Positions 1 through 8,956 of a stretch of 64,000 nucleotides of DNA are shown here, piece after piece. The notes beneath the pieces were generated by a model that saw only the letters and a program-made list of their open reading frames with translations, did no database searches and was not told the origin of the DNA. Numbering within the stretch: the first letter of the stretch is position 1; each line of letters starts with the position of its first letter. The translations under genes and the position numbers were made by a program. The stretch lies in assembly GCA_025454875.1 (NCBI GenBank), contig JALONP010000016.1, positions 1 through 64,000 on the forward strand, given 5' to 3'. The DNA is from Bacteroidia bacterium (GTDB taxonomy: Bacteria; Bacteroidota; Bacteroidia; UKL13-3).

Positions 1-106
1 TGTTTCTGTGAATTTTGAATGCTTCATAATTGTCATTTAAAGTTAATCATTATTTATTTAATCAACTTTTAAATGGCTAACTTTCGGGGAAGCTTACATT
101 GACACT

Positions 107-310
107 TTGCTAGATATAGCATCGATTCTAAACACTGAATCTCATATGTTGATTGCGCCTAAACAAAACGCATTAAGTAAAGTTGTTAGTATTGATAAAC
201 TTAGGTCGAAGGAATTAGAGAATCTAAGATCATTTATGATATTTGAACTTGATCATTTAAATGATAGAATTATAAGACTTAAAAGATTTGTTGATTCGCT
301 CGAAGTTTGA
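107..310 (+). CDS. Doubtful small ORF, 67 aa from TTG (54 aa from ATG at 146)
   Basis: I do not recognise this protein. The frame is open from about 62 to 310. A TTG at 107 or an ATG at 146 could start it. The predicted peptide is hydrophilic and probably mostly helical, with alternating Leu and charged residues in its second half, as in a short coiled coil. It has no signal peptide, Cys cluster or DNA-binding motif. It stands alone on the plus strand, opposite the end of the act operon, with no clear promoter in the 100 bases before it. It may be a real small gene or a chance ORF in AT-rich DNA; I lean only slightly towards real. Confidence 0.3.
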   Translation: MLDIASILNTESHMLIAPKQNALSKVVSIDKLRSKELENLRSFMIFELDHLNDRIIRLKRFVDSLEV

Positions 311-328
311 TTTTGTAATAGCAACCAT

Positions 329-361
329 AAAAAAAAACCTCAACCATTGCTGATTGAGGTT
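329..361 (-). terminator. Rho-independent terminator of the act operon
   Basis: An 8-bp perfect stem (336-343 with 354-361) and a 10-nt loop are followed, on the minus strand, by a run of nine T (329-337 read in reverse, partly within the stem). It lies 25 bases past the actF stop codon, so the operon appears to end here, before any cytochrome oxidase gene. Confidence 0.8.
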
Positions 362-385
362 TCGAATAAGTTATAACTGGAGTTA

Positions 386-1696
386 TTAAACGCCCGTATC
401 GTGTAAAATGCTTTCCTTTAAAAACGGATGTTTTGTAGGATACAAATTGGCTTTGCTTAATGCATTTAAGGTAATGTATAAAAACAAACCAGCAAAAACA
501 CCTAAGAATCCAATTTCCATTAAACCAATTCCTTGTGAAGGTGTTTCAATAATTCCAGTTGGGTTATCACCCGTAACTGCAGCAGCCAAATTCATTGCTC
601 CAGGCATTACCATTAAAAATACATCATTCCAGTGCCCAATTAATATGCAAGTTCCTACAAATACACCAACTTGGCGACTGCGTTTTGCCCCTCTGCGCAT
701 AAAAATGAAAAACGGAACCACAAAGTTTAATACAATATTGATGTAGAAGAAAAACTTGTATGAACCAAACATGCGTGGCTTATAATAAGCAACCTCTTCA
801 GGAATATTTGCATACCAAATCAACAAGAACTGTGCAGTCCACATGTATGTCCAGAACACAGAGAATGCAAACATAAATTTACCCAAATCATGCATATGCT
901 CATCGCTGGCAATACCATCCAAATAACCATTTGAACGCAAGTACCAAGTAATAAGGTAAATTACAGTTAAGGCACTTACCCAACCTGTGGCAAAATTATA
1001 AATAGTGAAGATGGTTGAGTACCAGTGAGCATCAACACTCATGGTAATATCCCAAGCAAACATTGAGAAAGTAAATCCGAACACCACCAAAAAGGCTGCC
1101 GACAGTTTAAATGTTTTATCGAAATTGGTTAAGCCACCAATTTGATCCTCGTTTTGTGAGTATTTGCGAATCATGGTTGCACACCATGTCCAGAATGCCG
1201 TGAAAACAGCTAAACGAATTAAAAAGAAGGGTTTATTCAAATACCATGTTTTTTTGGCCAACAATGGATCTGCTTCCATTACACCATCGTGCCCCCAATG
1301 GTAAATTCCACCATGAAAAACAACCAAGCTTAAAAATACAACACCAAAAACCACAATTGCGCCAATAGGCATAAATGAGCTCATTGCTTCTGGTATCCTG
1401 CGGATGGCCACATACCAGCCAGCATTGGCCACTTGGCTAATAGCCAAGAATACCGCTGCACAAGTAGCAATAATGAAAAAGAAATAACCATTAAACAAAA
1501 TGCTTGCAAGCAATCGCTTAATTGGCAAGTGGTGGTTTTGCTCATCGGTAAATCCTTCCACTTGAGGATGATAAGTAAAGTATCCGATAAGAGCCAATAA
1601 CAAACCTGCTCCCATTAATATAAAGGCCAAGCGTTTGGCTTTATCCGAAAATATAAACTTTTCTTCTCTGATTTGAACTGTTGTTGCGTGTGCCAT
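386..1696 (-). CDS. actF: Alternative complex III subunit ActF (quinone-binding membrane subunit 2)
   Basis: Integral membrane subunit of quinol:cytochrome c oxidoreductase (alternative complex III), which passes electrons from menaquinol to periplasmic cytochromes. The 436-residue product has about ten hydrophobic helices and belongs to the NrfD/PsrC-like membrane anchors, like ActC encoded upstream. I place the start at ATG 1696 (protein beginning MAHATTV). The longer frame back to 1771 would overlap the end of actE and adds a non-conserved extension. It is the last gene of the operon, 28 bases after actE and just ahead of a terminator. No Shine-Dalgarno sequence is seen. Family and operon position agree well. 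Confidence 0.9.
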   Translation of the reverse strand: MAHATTVQIREEKFIFSDKAKRLAFILMGAGLLLALIGYFTYHPQVEGFTDEQNHHLPIKRLLASILFNGYFFFIIATCAAVFLAISQVANAGWYVAIRRIPEAMSSFMPIGAIVVFGVVFLSLVVFHGGIYHWGHDGVMEADPLLAKKTWYLNKPFFLIRLAVFTAFWTWCATMIRKYSQNEDQIGGLTNFDKTFKLSAAFLVVFGFTFSMFAWDITMSVDAHWYSTIFTIYNFATGWVSALTVIYLITWYLRSNGYLDGIASDEHMHDLGKFMFAFSVFWTYMWTAQFLLIWYANIPEEVAYYKPRMFGSYKFFFYINIVLNFVVPFFIFMRRGAKRSRQVGVFVGTCILIGHWNDVFLMVMPGAMNLAAAVTGDNPTGIIETPSQGIGLMEIGFLGVFAGLFLYITLNALSKANLYPTKHPFLKESILHDTGV

Positions 1697-1724
1697 TTCA
1701 GTAATACAATTTTTAAGTGTGGTA

Positions 1725-2336
1725 TTAATTGGTTGCAGGTGCAGGAGCTGATGATGCAGTTTGAACACCACTTAACTCGTAAATATAATGAATCACTTGC
1801 CAGCGCTGTGTTGGCGTGAGAACACTGCCATAAGCACCCATCAAGTTTTTACCATGTGTAATCGAATAAAATGCCTTACCCGGATTGATAGTAGGTAAGC
1901 GATCACCATAAGCAGGAACTTGAGGGTATTTACCATCAGCAACAATGGTTCCTTTTCCCAATCCATCTTCTGCATGGCATGGTGTGCAATTGATATTGTA
2001 CAAACGTTTGCCTTCGGCTACATTGTATTCTGATTTTGGAAGTGGATTTGACCAAGCTGAAGAAGCTTCGTAGTTTTCATTCGACTTAGGCATATTATAC
2101 GTAGCGTATTCTAATTGCCCACGAGCAATCGTTCCTTTCACCGGTTCACGCATGTTCATGCCATGTGGGTTAATGGTATTTGGCTTTTCTTCCAACTGCG
2201 AAAGTGGTTCGTATGCAAACGATACGTACATGTTTGGAGCGTATTCAATACCTGGGTTATCTCCTCCTGCACTGCAAGCACTCATTAACGAGGCAATAAC
2301 AGTAGCAGCAACAAGTGTATAAATAGTTTTCTTCAT
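1725..2336 (-). CDS. actE: Alternative complex III subunit ActE (mono-heme cytochrome c lipoprotein)
   Basis: A 203-residue periplasmic cytochrome c subunit of alternative complex III. The N-terminus is a lipoprotein signal with the lipobox Cys at residue 21 (LMSAC), so the mature protein should be lipid-anchored. A single CxxCH heme site (CTPCH, near residue 117) lies in a typical class I cytochrome c fold, and a Met-containing segment (NLMGAYGS) towards the C-terminus could supply the axial ligand. The C-terminal tail is low-complexity Ala/Pro/Thr. The gene starts 2 bases after actD ends, so the two are probably translationally coupled. In the family, this heme is thought to relay electrons from the ActA hemes to the terminal oxidase. 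Confidence 0.9.
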   Translation of the reverse strand: MKKTIYTLVAATVIASLMSACSAGGDNPGIEYAPNMYVSFAYEPLSQLEEKPNTINPHGMNMREPVKGTIARGQLEYATYNMPKSNENYEASSAWSNPLPKSEYNVAEGKRLYNINCTPCHAEDGLGKGTIVADGKYPQVPAYGDRLPTINPGKAFYSITHGKNLMGAYGSVLTPTQRWQVIHYIYELSGVQTASSAPAPATN

Positions 2337-2338
2337 GA

Positions 2339-2860
2339 TTATAAATCCTTAGCCCTTTCTCTAACTTCAATAGCACCCCCCGAAACAAAAGTTTGTTCAA
2401 GTGCTTTTACGTCAGTTTTACTGTGAATATTAACTGCAATCACAAATCGGTCATCGGTTACACGTAAATCAATGATATCTGTATTGCGTCCCCAAAACAT
2501 ACGGTTTACAATAAAGAAACAGCCTACCATTCCAAACGCAGTAAACAAAATAGACAACTCAAACGTGATTGGGATATAAGTTGGAATATGCAACGATGGT
2601 TTACCACCAATATTCATTTGCCAGTCAAAGTAAGAGGCATATGTTTGCAAGGCAATGGCTGAAACCAACCCAGTCATAGCAAAACAAAATGCGGCAATGG
2701 ATAAGCGTGTGCGTTTTACACCAATTACTTTGTCTAAGTTATGCACCGCAAATGGGGTGTACACATCATGCACATCATATCCTGCTTTTACCAAGTTCTC
2801 AGTTACTGAGAAAACTGTATCGGGATTATCATAAACCCCAAGCATCATTTTATTAGCCAT
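2339..2860 (-). CDS. actD: Alternative complex III subunit ActD (DUF3341)
   Basis: A 173-residue subunit with the DUF3341 fold: a ferredoxin-like soluble N-terminal part (MMLGVYDNPDTV start), two transmembrane helices (about residues 56-76 and 100-122), and a C-terminal part that resembles the first. In solved alternative complex III structures ActD packs against the membrane subunits without carrying a cofactor, and no cofactor motif is visible here. It overlaps the end of actC by 8 bases and is followed after 2 bases by actE, so it is embedded in the operon. Confidence 0.9.
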   Translation of the reverse strand: MANKMMLGVYDNPDTVFSVTENLVKAGYDVHDVYTPFAVHNLDKVIGVKRTRLSIAAFCFAMTGLVSAIALQTYASYFDWQMNIGGKPSLHIPTYIPITFELSILFTAFGMVGCFFIVNRMFWGRNTDIIDLRVTDDRFVIAVNIHSKTDVKALEQTFVSGGAIEVRERAKDL

Positions 2861-4259
2861 GTGCTGCTCCTTTCTCTATGGTTGAATGATCAGCTTCTTG
2901 ATGATGCTCATCATGCGCATGTGTAGGAATAATTGATTTTACTTCGGCCATATTAATCGTAGGTAAGTATTTGCAGAATAAGAAGTAAAGTGTGAAGAAC
3001 AATCCAAATGAACCAATTAAGATTGCAAATTCCGTAATTGTTGGTGTGTACATCGTCCAACTTGATGGAATAAAGTCGCGGTGCAACGAGGTTACGATAA
3101 TTACAAAACGCTCAAACCACATTCCAATATTCACAATAATCGACATCAAGAAAATGAACCAAGGAGTTGAACGGGCCCATTTAGTCCAAAACACTTGTGG
3201 AGCAATCAAGTTACAAGTCATCATTATCCAATAACTCCACCAGTATGGTCCTGAGGCACGGTTGATAAAGGCATATTGCTCATACTCTACTCCTGAGTAA
3301 GCAGCCACAAAAAATTCAGTAATATAAGCCAAACCTACCATGGTACCAGTTAACATTACAATTCGGCACATCGCATCTAAGTGACCCATTGTAATGTAGT
3401 TTTCTTGTTTTAACACCACACGGCCAATTACCAATAGGGTAAGTACCATTCCAAAACCCGAAAAAATAGCTCCAGCCACAAAGTAAGGAGGGAAGATTGT
3501 TGTATGCCATCCAGGAACAAGTGAGGTAGCAAAGTCCATTGATACAATTGAGTGCACCGAAAGTACAAGTGGGGTTGAGATACCTGCCAAAATCAACGAA
3601 ATCATTTCATAACGGTGCCAAGTACGCGTAGATCCATTCCATCCCATTGAGAAGAAATTGTAAATGAATTTGCGCAAGCCTTCAGCACGGTCGCGAACAG
3701 TAGCAATATCAGGGATTAAGCCAATATACCAAAAGACCAATGATACAGAGAAGTAAGTTGAAATGGCAAATACGTCCCAAACCAATGGTGAGTTAAAGTT
3801 TACCCATAACGTACCAAAAGCATTAGGTAATGGAATTGGCCAATAGGCAACCCAAGGTCTTCCCATATGCGATAGGATAAATGATGCAGCACAAATTACC
3901 GCAAAAATAGTCATCGCCTCTGCAGAACGGTTGATTGACATACGCCATTTTTGGCGGAACAGCAACAATACAGCCGAGATGAGGGTTCCTGCGTGACCAA
4001 TACCTACCCAAAACACGAAGTTGGTAATGTCAAATGCCCATCCTACTGTTTTATTCAAGCCCCAAGCCCCAATACCTTCAAGCATGGTCCAAGTAGTAGC
4101 GGCAATCCAAATGGCGAGTACAACAGCCGATACGCTGAAGCCTATCCACCACGATTTTGAAGCGTTGTTTTCTAACGGACGCAAAATGTCACGGGTTACA
4201 TCTGCGTAGGTTTTTCCACCGGTTACAAGTGGTTCTCTTATTGGAGATTCGTATGACAT
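2853..4259 (-). CDS. actC: Alternative complex III subunit ActC (NrfD/PsrC-like quinol-oxidising membrane subunit)
   Basis: A 468-residue polytopic membrane protein of the NrfD/PsrC family, with about ten hydrophobic helices. In alternative complex III this subunit forms the main menaquinol oxidation site beneath the iron-sulfur subunit ActB. The C-terminus is cytoplasmic in style and rich in His, Asp and Glu (HAHDEHHQE near residue 450). It lies 36 bases after actB and overlaps actD by 8 bases. The start at 4259 (MSYESPIREPLV) matches the usual N-terminus of Bacteroidota homologues. Confidence 0.92.
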   Translation of the reverse strand: MSYESPIREPLVTGGKTYADVTRDILRPLENNASKSWWIGFSVSAVVLAIWIAATTWTMLEGIGAWGLNKTVGWAFDITNFVFWVGIGHAGTLISAVLLLFRQKWRMSINRSAEAMTIFAVICAASFILSHMGRPWVAYWPIPLPNAFGTLWVNFNSPLVWDVFAISTYFSVSLVFWYIGLIPDIATVRDRAEGLRKFIYNFFSMGWNGSTRTWHRYEMISLILAGISTPLVLSVHSIVSMDFATSLVPGWHTTIFPPYFVAGAIFSGFGMVLTLLVIGRVVLKQENYITMGHLDAMCRIVMLTGTMVGLAYITEFFVAAYSGVEYEQYAFINRASGPYWWSYWIMMTCNLIAPQVFWTKWARSTPWFIFLMSIIVNIGMWFERFVIIVTSLHRDFIPSSWTMYTPTITEFAILIGSFGLFFTLYFLFCKYLPTINMAEVKSIIPTHAHDEHHQEADHSTIEKGAAHG

Positions 4260-4295
4260 ATATTTTTATTAAATACGTTTTAAAATCAGATACTC

Positions 4296-7200
4296 TTAAG
4301 AATGTGCACTTTCATGTTGGTGTTCTTTAGCACCGTGTTCAGCGCCTTCGCTCGCATGATCACCTGCAATCGGTTCGTTTACATTGCGAATTTTAGTCAT
4401 GTACGATACTGAAGGTTGTACGTTGTACTCTTCTAGCAATACATAGCTTCTTTCGTTGTTAAACAATTTTGCAATTTCACTATTTGGGTCATTTACATCA
4501 CCAAATACAATGGCATCAGAAGGGCATGATTGCTGACAAGCCGTTTTTACATCTCCGTCTTTCAAACTACGGCCTTCAAGTTTGGCTTTTAACTTACCAC
4601 CTTGTATACGTTGAATACAGAAAGAACATTTTTCCATTACCCCACGTGAACGAACTGTTACATCAGGGTTAATCACCATGCGTCCCAAGTCGTTGTTCAT
4701 ATAGAAATCAAACTTGTCGTTTTCACGGTATTTAAACCAATTGAAGCGTCTCACTTTGTATGGGCAGTTGTTTGCGCAATAGCGAGTTCCAACACAACGG
4801 TTGTAAGCCATATGGTTTAAACCTTCCGAACTGTGAACGGTTGCTAATACTGGGCAAACTGTTTCGCATGGAGCGTGCCCACAATGTTGGCACATCATAG
4901 GTTGGAATGCTACTCTTACGTCTTCAAAGTTGGTATCTTCTGTAATAAGACCTTCTTCTTTGCCTTTTAGCATGTTTCCTGCTAACCCAGTTTCGCGGGT
5001 AGCCGTTTTACCATTTTTATCTTTAAAGCTGTAGTACCTATCAATGCGTATCCAGTGCATTTCGCGACTGTTTAACACTTCTTTGCGGCCCACCACAGGA
5101 ACATTGTTTTCAGCAGAGCAACTTACAACACATGCTCCACAACCGGTACAAGCATTCATATCGATTGCCATTGCCCAGCGGTGTCCTTTGCTATCGCGCT
5201 CATCCCATAAACTGATAATATGGGCATGTTTGTGGTTTCCAGCTTTTGGATCTTTTACAAATTCCTTCAATGAAGCTTCACGAATAATATCACGACCTTC
5301 AATAGTGTGGTGTGTTTGTGTTTGTGCAAGTTCATAGCTACCTGCTACTTTTTCAATAGTAATATCTGGTTGAGTATACCTAAATGTATCACCTTCAAAC
5401 CAGCCAAAGCCGTAAGCATTTTTACCAACATACTTTGCTACTTTACCACCTTCGGTGCGTCCGTATCCAATGGCAACCGAAACGGTTTGGTTTGCTTGAC
5501 CAGGTTGAACCAATACTGGAATACTCTCGATGCTAAAGTTTTTGCCAGCAATTTTAACCAAATCCCCATCTTTTACACCAAGTTTATCAGCAGTTACTTT
5601 GCCAATTGATGCGTAGTTATCCCAGCACACCTTGCTAATTGGATCAGGCAGTTCTTGTAACCATGGGTTATTGGCATGTGTTCCATCTCCAATACCTACT
5701 TTGGCGTATACCTGAAGTTCTGTTTTGTCTTTAGCACTTACATAATTTTGAATGGCAATGGCAGCAGCCCCAGTTGGAGCCGTTGCAATAGGGTATGATT
5801 GGCTCGCTTTTGGACCAGCATACATAAATCCATCATGCAATGATTTATTCCATGTAGCTTCATTTACACCCATTGCGCTCCAAGTAGCTTTTACATATGT
5901 ATAGTAGTCGGTATTGTTACCTGCCCAACGTAAAATGCTCTCTGAAGCTTGGCGTGTATTAAATACGGGTGAAATGGTTGGTTGGATGAGTGCGTAGTAA
6001 CCCGCTTTAGGTTCAGCGTCTCCCCACGATTCTAGGTAATGGTTGTCTGGAGCATGGAACTTGCAAAGCATAGCGGTTTCATCCATCGAACTGTTGGTAC
6101 AAACGGTTAATCCAACTTTTTTCAATCCTGCGGCAAATTGAGCAGCATTGTAATAGTTATAAGCAGGATTTGTATTTACAAATACCGCAGCATCGATTTT
6201 GCCATCATTCATTTCCCTCACAAACTGTTGGAATCCAAAATCATTTGCTGTTGATTGCAATGAATAATTATCCAAATCATAAGCTTGACCAATATTGCCA
6301 AGCAAGTGATTGATTGCACATACCAATGCTTGGTTGTCGATGCTGTTCGAACCTGAAACAACCAAACTTGAACCTTTAGCTTCCCATAATTCTTTTGCAG
6401 TTAGCTCTACCATGTTTAGCGCTAGCTCTAAGTTTTGCGCACCACTTAACGGAGCAGCGCCTGCAAGACTTGCAATCTTATTGTATAAGCTTACCAATAA
6501 AGCGCCTTCTGCCGAAGGTTTGATTGGGAAACGTACGTCAGCATTTGAACCTGTTAAAGAAAGATTTGATTCGAATTGGATATGTCGACTCATTTCTTTT
6601 TTACCTCCACCGGAAGTTCCGACTTTACGGTTGCTTGCCCATTGTTTAGTAAACTCAACTGGTGAAATCCATGTACCTAAAAAGTCGGCACCAAAACTTA
6701 CAATCACTTTTGCTTTGTCAAAACGGTAGCCAGGAATCACAGCTTTGCCAAACAATGCGCGGTTTGCGTCAATAATGGCTGCATGTGAGTATGGCTCATA
6801 TGAAATGTGTTTTGCAGCAGGGTATTTTGCAGTAAATTCTGCTATGGCACGTTTGGTTGATGGACTGTTAACCGTTCCGGTAACCAAACGAATATTTTTA
6901 GCACCAGCCAATCCACTGGTAATTTTGGCGTCAAGTGTATTCCAATCTACTTCGTTTCCTTCAGCATTTGGAGCTTTTAAACGCTCATTATCGTACAACC
7001 CCAATAGCGAGGCATGCTCAATTGCACTTACACCACCTTTAAATACTGGAGATTCAGGATTTCCTTCAATTTTAATTGGACGTCCTTCGCGTGTTTTAAC
7101 CAATAAGCTAGCACCAGTTTCGGGGTTGGTAGTTGCATACCAATTTGGAATACCCGGAGTTACATTTTCTGGTTTTACGATGTATGGAATTGCTTGCTTA

Positions 7201-7418
7201 ACAGGTGCTTTGTTACAAGCAGCAAGAGCAACAGCAGAAACGCTAAAGCCAAAATATTTTAAAAAGTCGCGTCTGTTTGATGTTAATTCACCATCTTGTT
7301 CAGTAAGCACTTCTTCTAATGGAATACCTTCGGCAAACTCATTGCGTTTGCGCTCTAAAAACTTAGGATCATTGTTTAATTCCTCTAATCCTTTCCAGTA
7401 TTTGTTTTTATTTTCCAT
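4296..7418 (-). CDS. actB: Alternative complex III subunit ActB (molybdopterin-fold plus iron-sulfur protein)
   Basis: A 1040-residue fusion of a molybdopterin-oxidoreductase-like domain (about residues 50-700) and a ferredoxin-like domain carrying the clusters (about 750-980). A twin-arginine signal (NRRDFLK, near residue 50) and a Cys shortly after (LAACN) fit export as a folded, possibly lipidated protein. Cys groups are visible as CTGCGACVVSC (near 756), CQHCGHAPC (near 839), CANNCPYK (near 882), CSFC (near 929) and CQQSCP (near 957). They are enough for three [4Fe-4S] clusters and one [3Fe-4S] cluster, as in known ActB. The molybdopterin-fold part of this family is thought to hold no cofactor. 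It sits between actA and actC. Confidence 0.93.
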   Translation of the reverse strand: MENKNKYWKGLEELNNDPKFLERKRNEFAEGIPLEEVLTEQDGELTSNRRDFLKYFGFSVSAVALAACNKAPVKQAIPYIVKPENVTPGIPNWYATTNPETGASLLVKTREGRPIKIEGNPESPVFKGGVSAIEHASLLGLYDNERLKAPNAEGNEVDWNTLDAKITSGLAGAKNIRLVTGTVNSPSTKRAIAEFTAKYPAAKHISYEPYSHAAIIDANRALFGKAVIPGYRFDKAKVIVSFGADFLGTWISPVEFTKQWASNRKVGTSGGGKKEMSRHIQFESNLSLTGSNADVRFPIKPSAEGALLVSLYNKIASLAGAAPLSGAQNLELALNMVELTAKELWEAKGSSLVVSGSNSIDNQALVCAINHLLGNIGQAYDLDNYSLQSTANDFGFQQFVREMNDGKIDAAVFVNTNPAYNYYNAAQFAAGLKKVGLTVCTNSSMDETAMLCKFHAPDNHYLESWGDAEPKAGYYALIQPTISPVFNTRQASESILRWAGNNTDYYTYVKATWSAMGVNEATWNKSLHDGFMYAGPKASQSYPIATAPTGAAAIAIQNYVSAKDKTELQVYAKVGIGDGTHANNPWLQELPDPISKVCWDNYASIGKVTADKLGVKDGDLVKIAGKNFSIESIPVLVQPGQANQTVSVAIGYGRTEGGKVAKYVGKNAYGFGWFEGDTFRYTQPDITIEKVAGSYELAQTQTHHTIEGRDIIREASLKEFVKDPKAGNHKHAHIISLWDERDSKGHRWAMAIDMNACTGCGACVVSCSAENNVPVVGRKEVLNSREMHWIRIDRYYSFKDKNGKTATRETGLAGNMLKGKEEGLITEDTNFEDVRVAFQPMMCQHCGHAPCETVCPVLATVHSSEGLNHMAYNRCVGTRYCANNCPYKVRRFNWFKYRENDKFDFYMNNDLGRMVINPDVTVRSRGVMEKCSFCIQRIQGGKLKAKLEGRSLKDGDVKTACQQSCPSDAIVFGDVNDPNSEIAKLFNNERSYVLLEEYNVQPSVSYMTKIRNVNEPIAGDHASEGAEHGAKEHQHESAHS

Positions 7419-7478
7419 GGATTCTTTTTTCTATTTAAGTGTGAAGAATTCGTAATGTGTAATTCGTAATTCTAAATA

Positions 7479-8768
7479 TTAATAGTGGCATTTACCGCAC
7501 TCTAAACCACCTACGTTCGCAACAGTAGCGTATGATTTGCCTTGTGCTTTTAAATCGGCATGTAACTTCTCATAGTAGTCGTTGTTTGCAACGTCTACTT
7601 TGGCTTCGCGATGGCAGTTAATACACCATCCCATTTGCAAGCTTGATTGTTGTGCAACAACCTTCATTGTTTCGATTGGTCCATGACAAGCTTGACATTC
7701 TACTTTACCAACTTTAACGTGTTGAGCATGGTTAAAATAAGCCAAGTCTGGCAAATTGTGAATGCGCACCCACTTTATTGGTTTTTGTGTCTTGGTTGGA
7801 TCGTATGCTTTTTTAGTAGCATCCCATCCAACAGCGTCATATATTTTTTGAATTTCTGGAGATACTTGTCCGTCATAGTTTTTACTTGCAGTAACATGCA
7901 TATGGCAGTTCATACAAGTACTTGCCGAAGGAATTGTAGCTTGCTTGCTTTTGTCAGCTCCAGTATGGCAATATAAACAGTTGATTTTGTATTTGCCAGC
8001 GTGCAATTCATGAGAGTAGTTAATAGGTTGTGCAGGCGCGTATCCTTGTTGCACGCCAACTTTTTTATTTCCGTAATCAAAACCGTAAAGTCCCGCAACA
8101 ACTGTGAACGCTAAAATAACAACTATGGTTCCAACAACAGGGTGTTTTTTAAACAGTTTAAAGCGGAATGAATCTGGACGGTCTTTCCAAGAAATAGTTT
8201 GTACTTCTTCTTCTTTAGCAGCCTCAGGGAACTTTTGTAAATATAATTGGTCAACAACTTTGCGGATATTGATTAAAATAAGCGCAATCACAAATAAAAT
8301 AATGGCGATTACGGTTAATCCCCAAAATGTTGTTGAGTTGTAGAAGCCATCTTGCTGGGCTACAGCTGTTGCAGTTCCGGCATCGCCCCCTGCAACAGAA
8401 GCGGTTGCTACAGCAGCAGGTTTTTCGCTCTCAGCTTTTATGTATTCTACTATTGAATTTACTTGAGCCTCGCTCAAGTTTTCAAATGATGTCATCACTG
8501 ATTCATTGTATTCTTTATACAATGCAACAGCGGTGGCATCACCTGCTTTAATCATTGCTTGCGAATTGCGAATCCATTTGGTTAACCAAGCAGCATCTCT
8601 ACGTTTGTGAACGTCTTTGAGAGCCGGACCAACAACCTTTTCATTGATTGCATGGCATGAAGTACAATTAGCTGTGAATAATTTTTCACCTTCGGCAACA
8701 TCTGCTATTGCAAAATGGGTGGTGAATGATAAGAGAAGAAGCAGTGAGGTAAGTTTGAATAATCTCAT
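7479..8768 (-). CDS. actA: Alternative complex III subunit ActA (multiheme cytochrome c with extra N-terminal cytochrome domain)
   Basis: First gene of the operon, 429 residues. After a Sec signal peptide (residues 1-22) comes a class I cytochrome c domain with one CxxCH (Cys35, CTSCH). A low-complexity Ala/Gly linker and a transmembrane helix (about 148-170) follow, then a second hydrophobic helix (about 212-230). The C-terminal pentaheme domain has CLYCH, CMNCH, CQACH, CINCH and CGKCH. The total is six heme sites, one more than the pentaheme core that gives the subunit its usual name. The hemes probably carry electrons from the ActB clusters to ActE and an oxidase. It is transcribed from a promoter at about 8848. 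Confidence 0.9.
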   Translation of the reverse strand: MRLFKLTSLLLLLSFTTHFAIADVAEGEKLFTANCTSCHAINEKVVGPALKDVHKRRDAAWLTKWIRNSQAMIKAGDATAVALYKEYNESVMTSFENLSEAQVNSIVEYIKAESEKPAAVATASVAGGDAGTATAVAQQDGFYNSTTFWGLTVIAIILFVIALILINIRKVVDQLYLQKFPEAAKEEEVQTISWKDRPDSFRFKLFKKHPVVGTIVVILAFTVVAGLYGFDYGNKKVGVQQGYAPAQPINYSHELHAGKYKINCLYCHTGADKSKQATIPSASTCMNCHMHVTASKNYDGQVSPEIQKIYDAVGWDATKKAYDPTKTQKPIKWVRIHNLPDLAYFNHAQHVKVGKVECQACHGPIETMKVVAQQSSLQMGWCINCHREAKVDVANNDYYEKLHADLKAQGKSYATVANVGGLECGKCHY

Positions 8769-8847
8769 CTTAAATTGCTGATTTCTTTAGTGTTAAATCA
8801 ACGTGAATTCAACAGGCCCAATGCCCCTTAAACCCACGTTTGGTGCG

Positions 8848-8855
8848 CAAATATA
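8848..8855 (-). promoter_or_regulatory. -7 element of the act operon promoter
   Basis: Read on the minus strand this is TATATTTG, a perfect match to the Bacteroidota -7 consensus TAnnTTTG. It would give a leader of about 75 bases before actA and lies just past the terminator of the preceding gene. No TTG is found at the expected 19-21 bases upstream, so the -33 half is weak or absent. Confidence 0.55.
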
Positions 8856-8887
8856 TTGACAAAACTTGAATTAGATAACGCGTGTGT

Positions 8888-8920
8888 AAAAAAAGTTTAT
8901 TTAGATTACATCTAAATAAA
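8888..8920 (-). terminator. Rho-independent terminator between the glycan genes and the act operon
   Basis: A perfect 11-bp stem (8896-8906 with 8910-8920) with a 3-nt loop is followed on the minus strand by C and seven T (8888-8894). It lies 37 bases past the stop of the 4,6-dehydratase gene and upstream of the act promoter, cleanly separating the two units. Confidence 0.8.
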
Positions 8921-8956
8921 GTTGAGGTTTATACACTTGTAAAGTAGCTAAAAAAA

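Noticed and set aside
5044-5609. Plus-strand ORFs with several Cys residues opposite actB
   Set aside because: The Cys codons are mirror products of the iron-sulfur coding region on the other strand.
6310-7455. Long plus-strand ORFs of 139 and 236 residues opposite actB
   Set aside because: They are antisense frames of a clear, conserved gene, without signal, family motifs or promoter.
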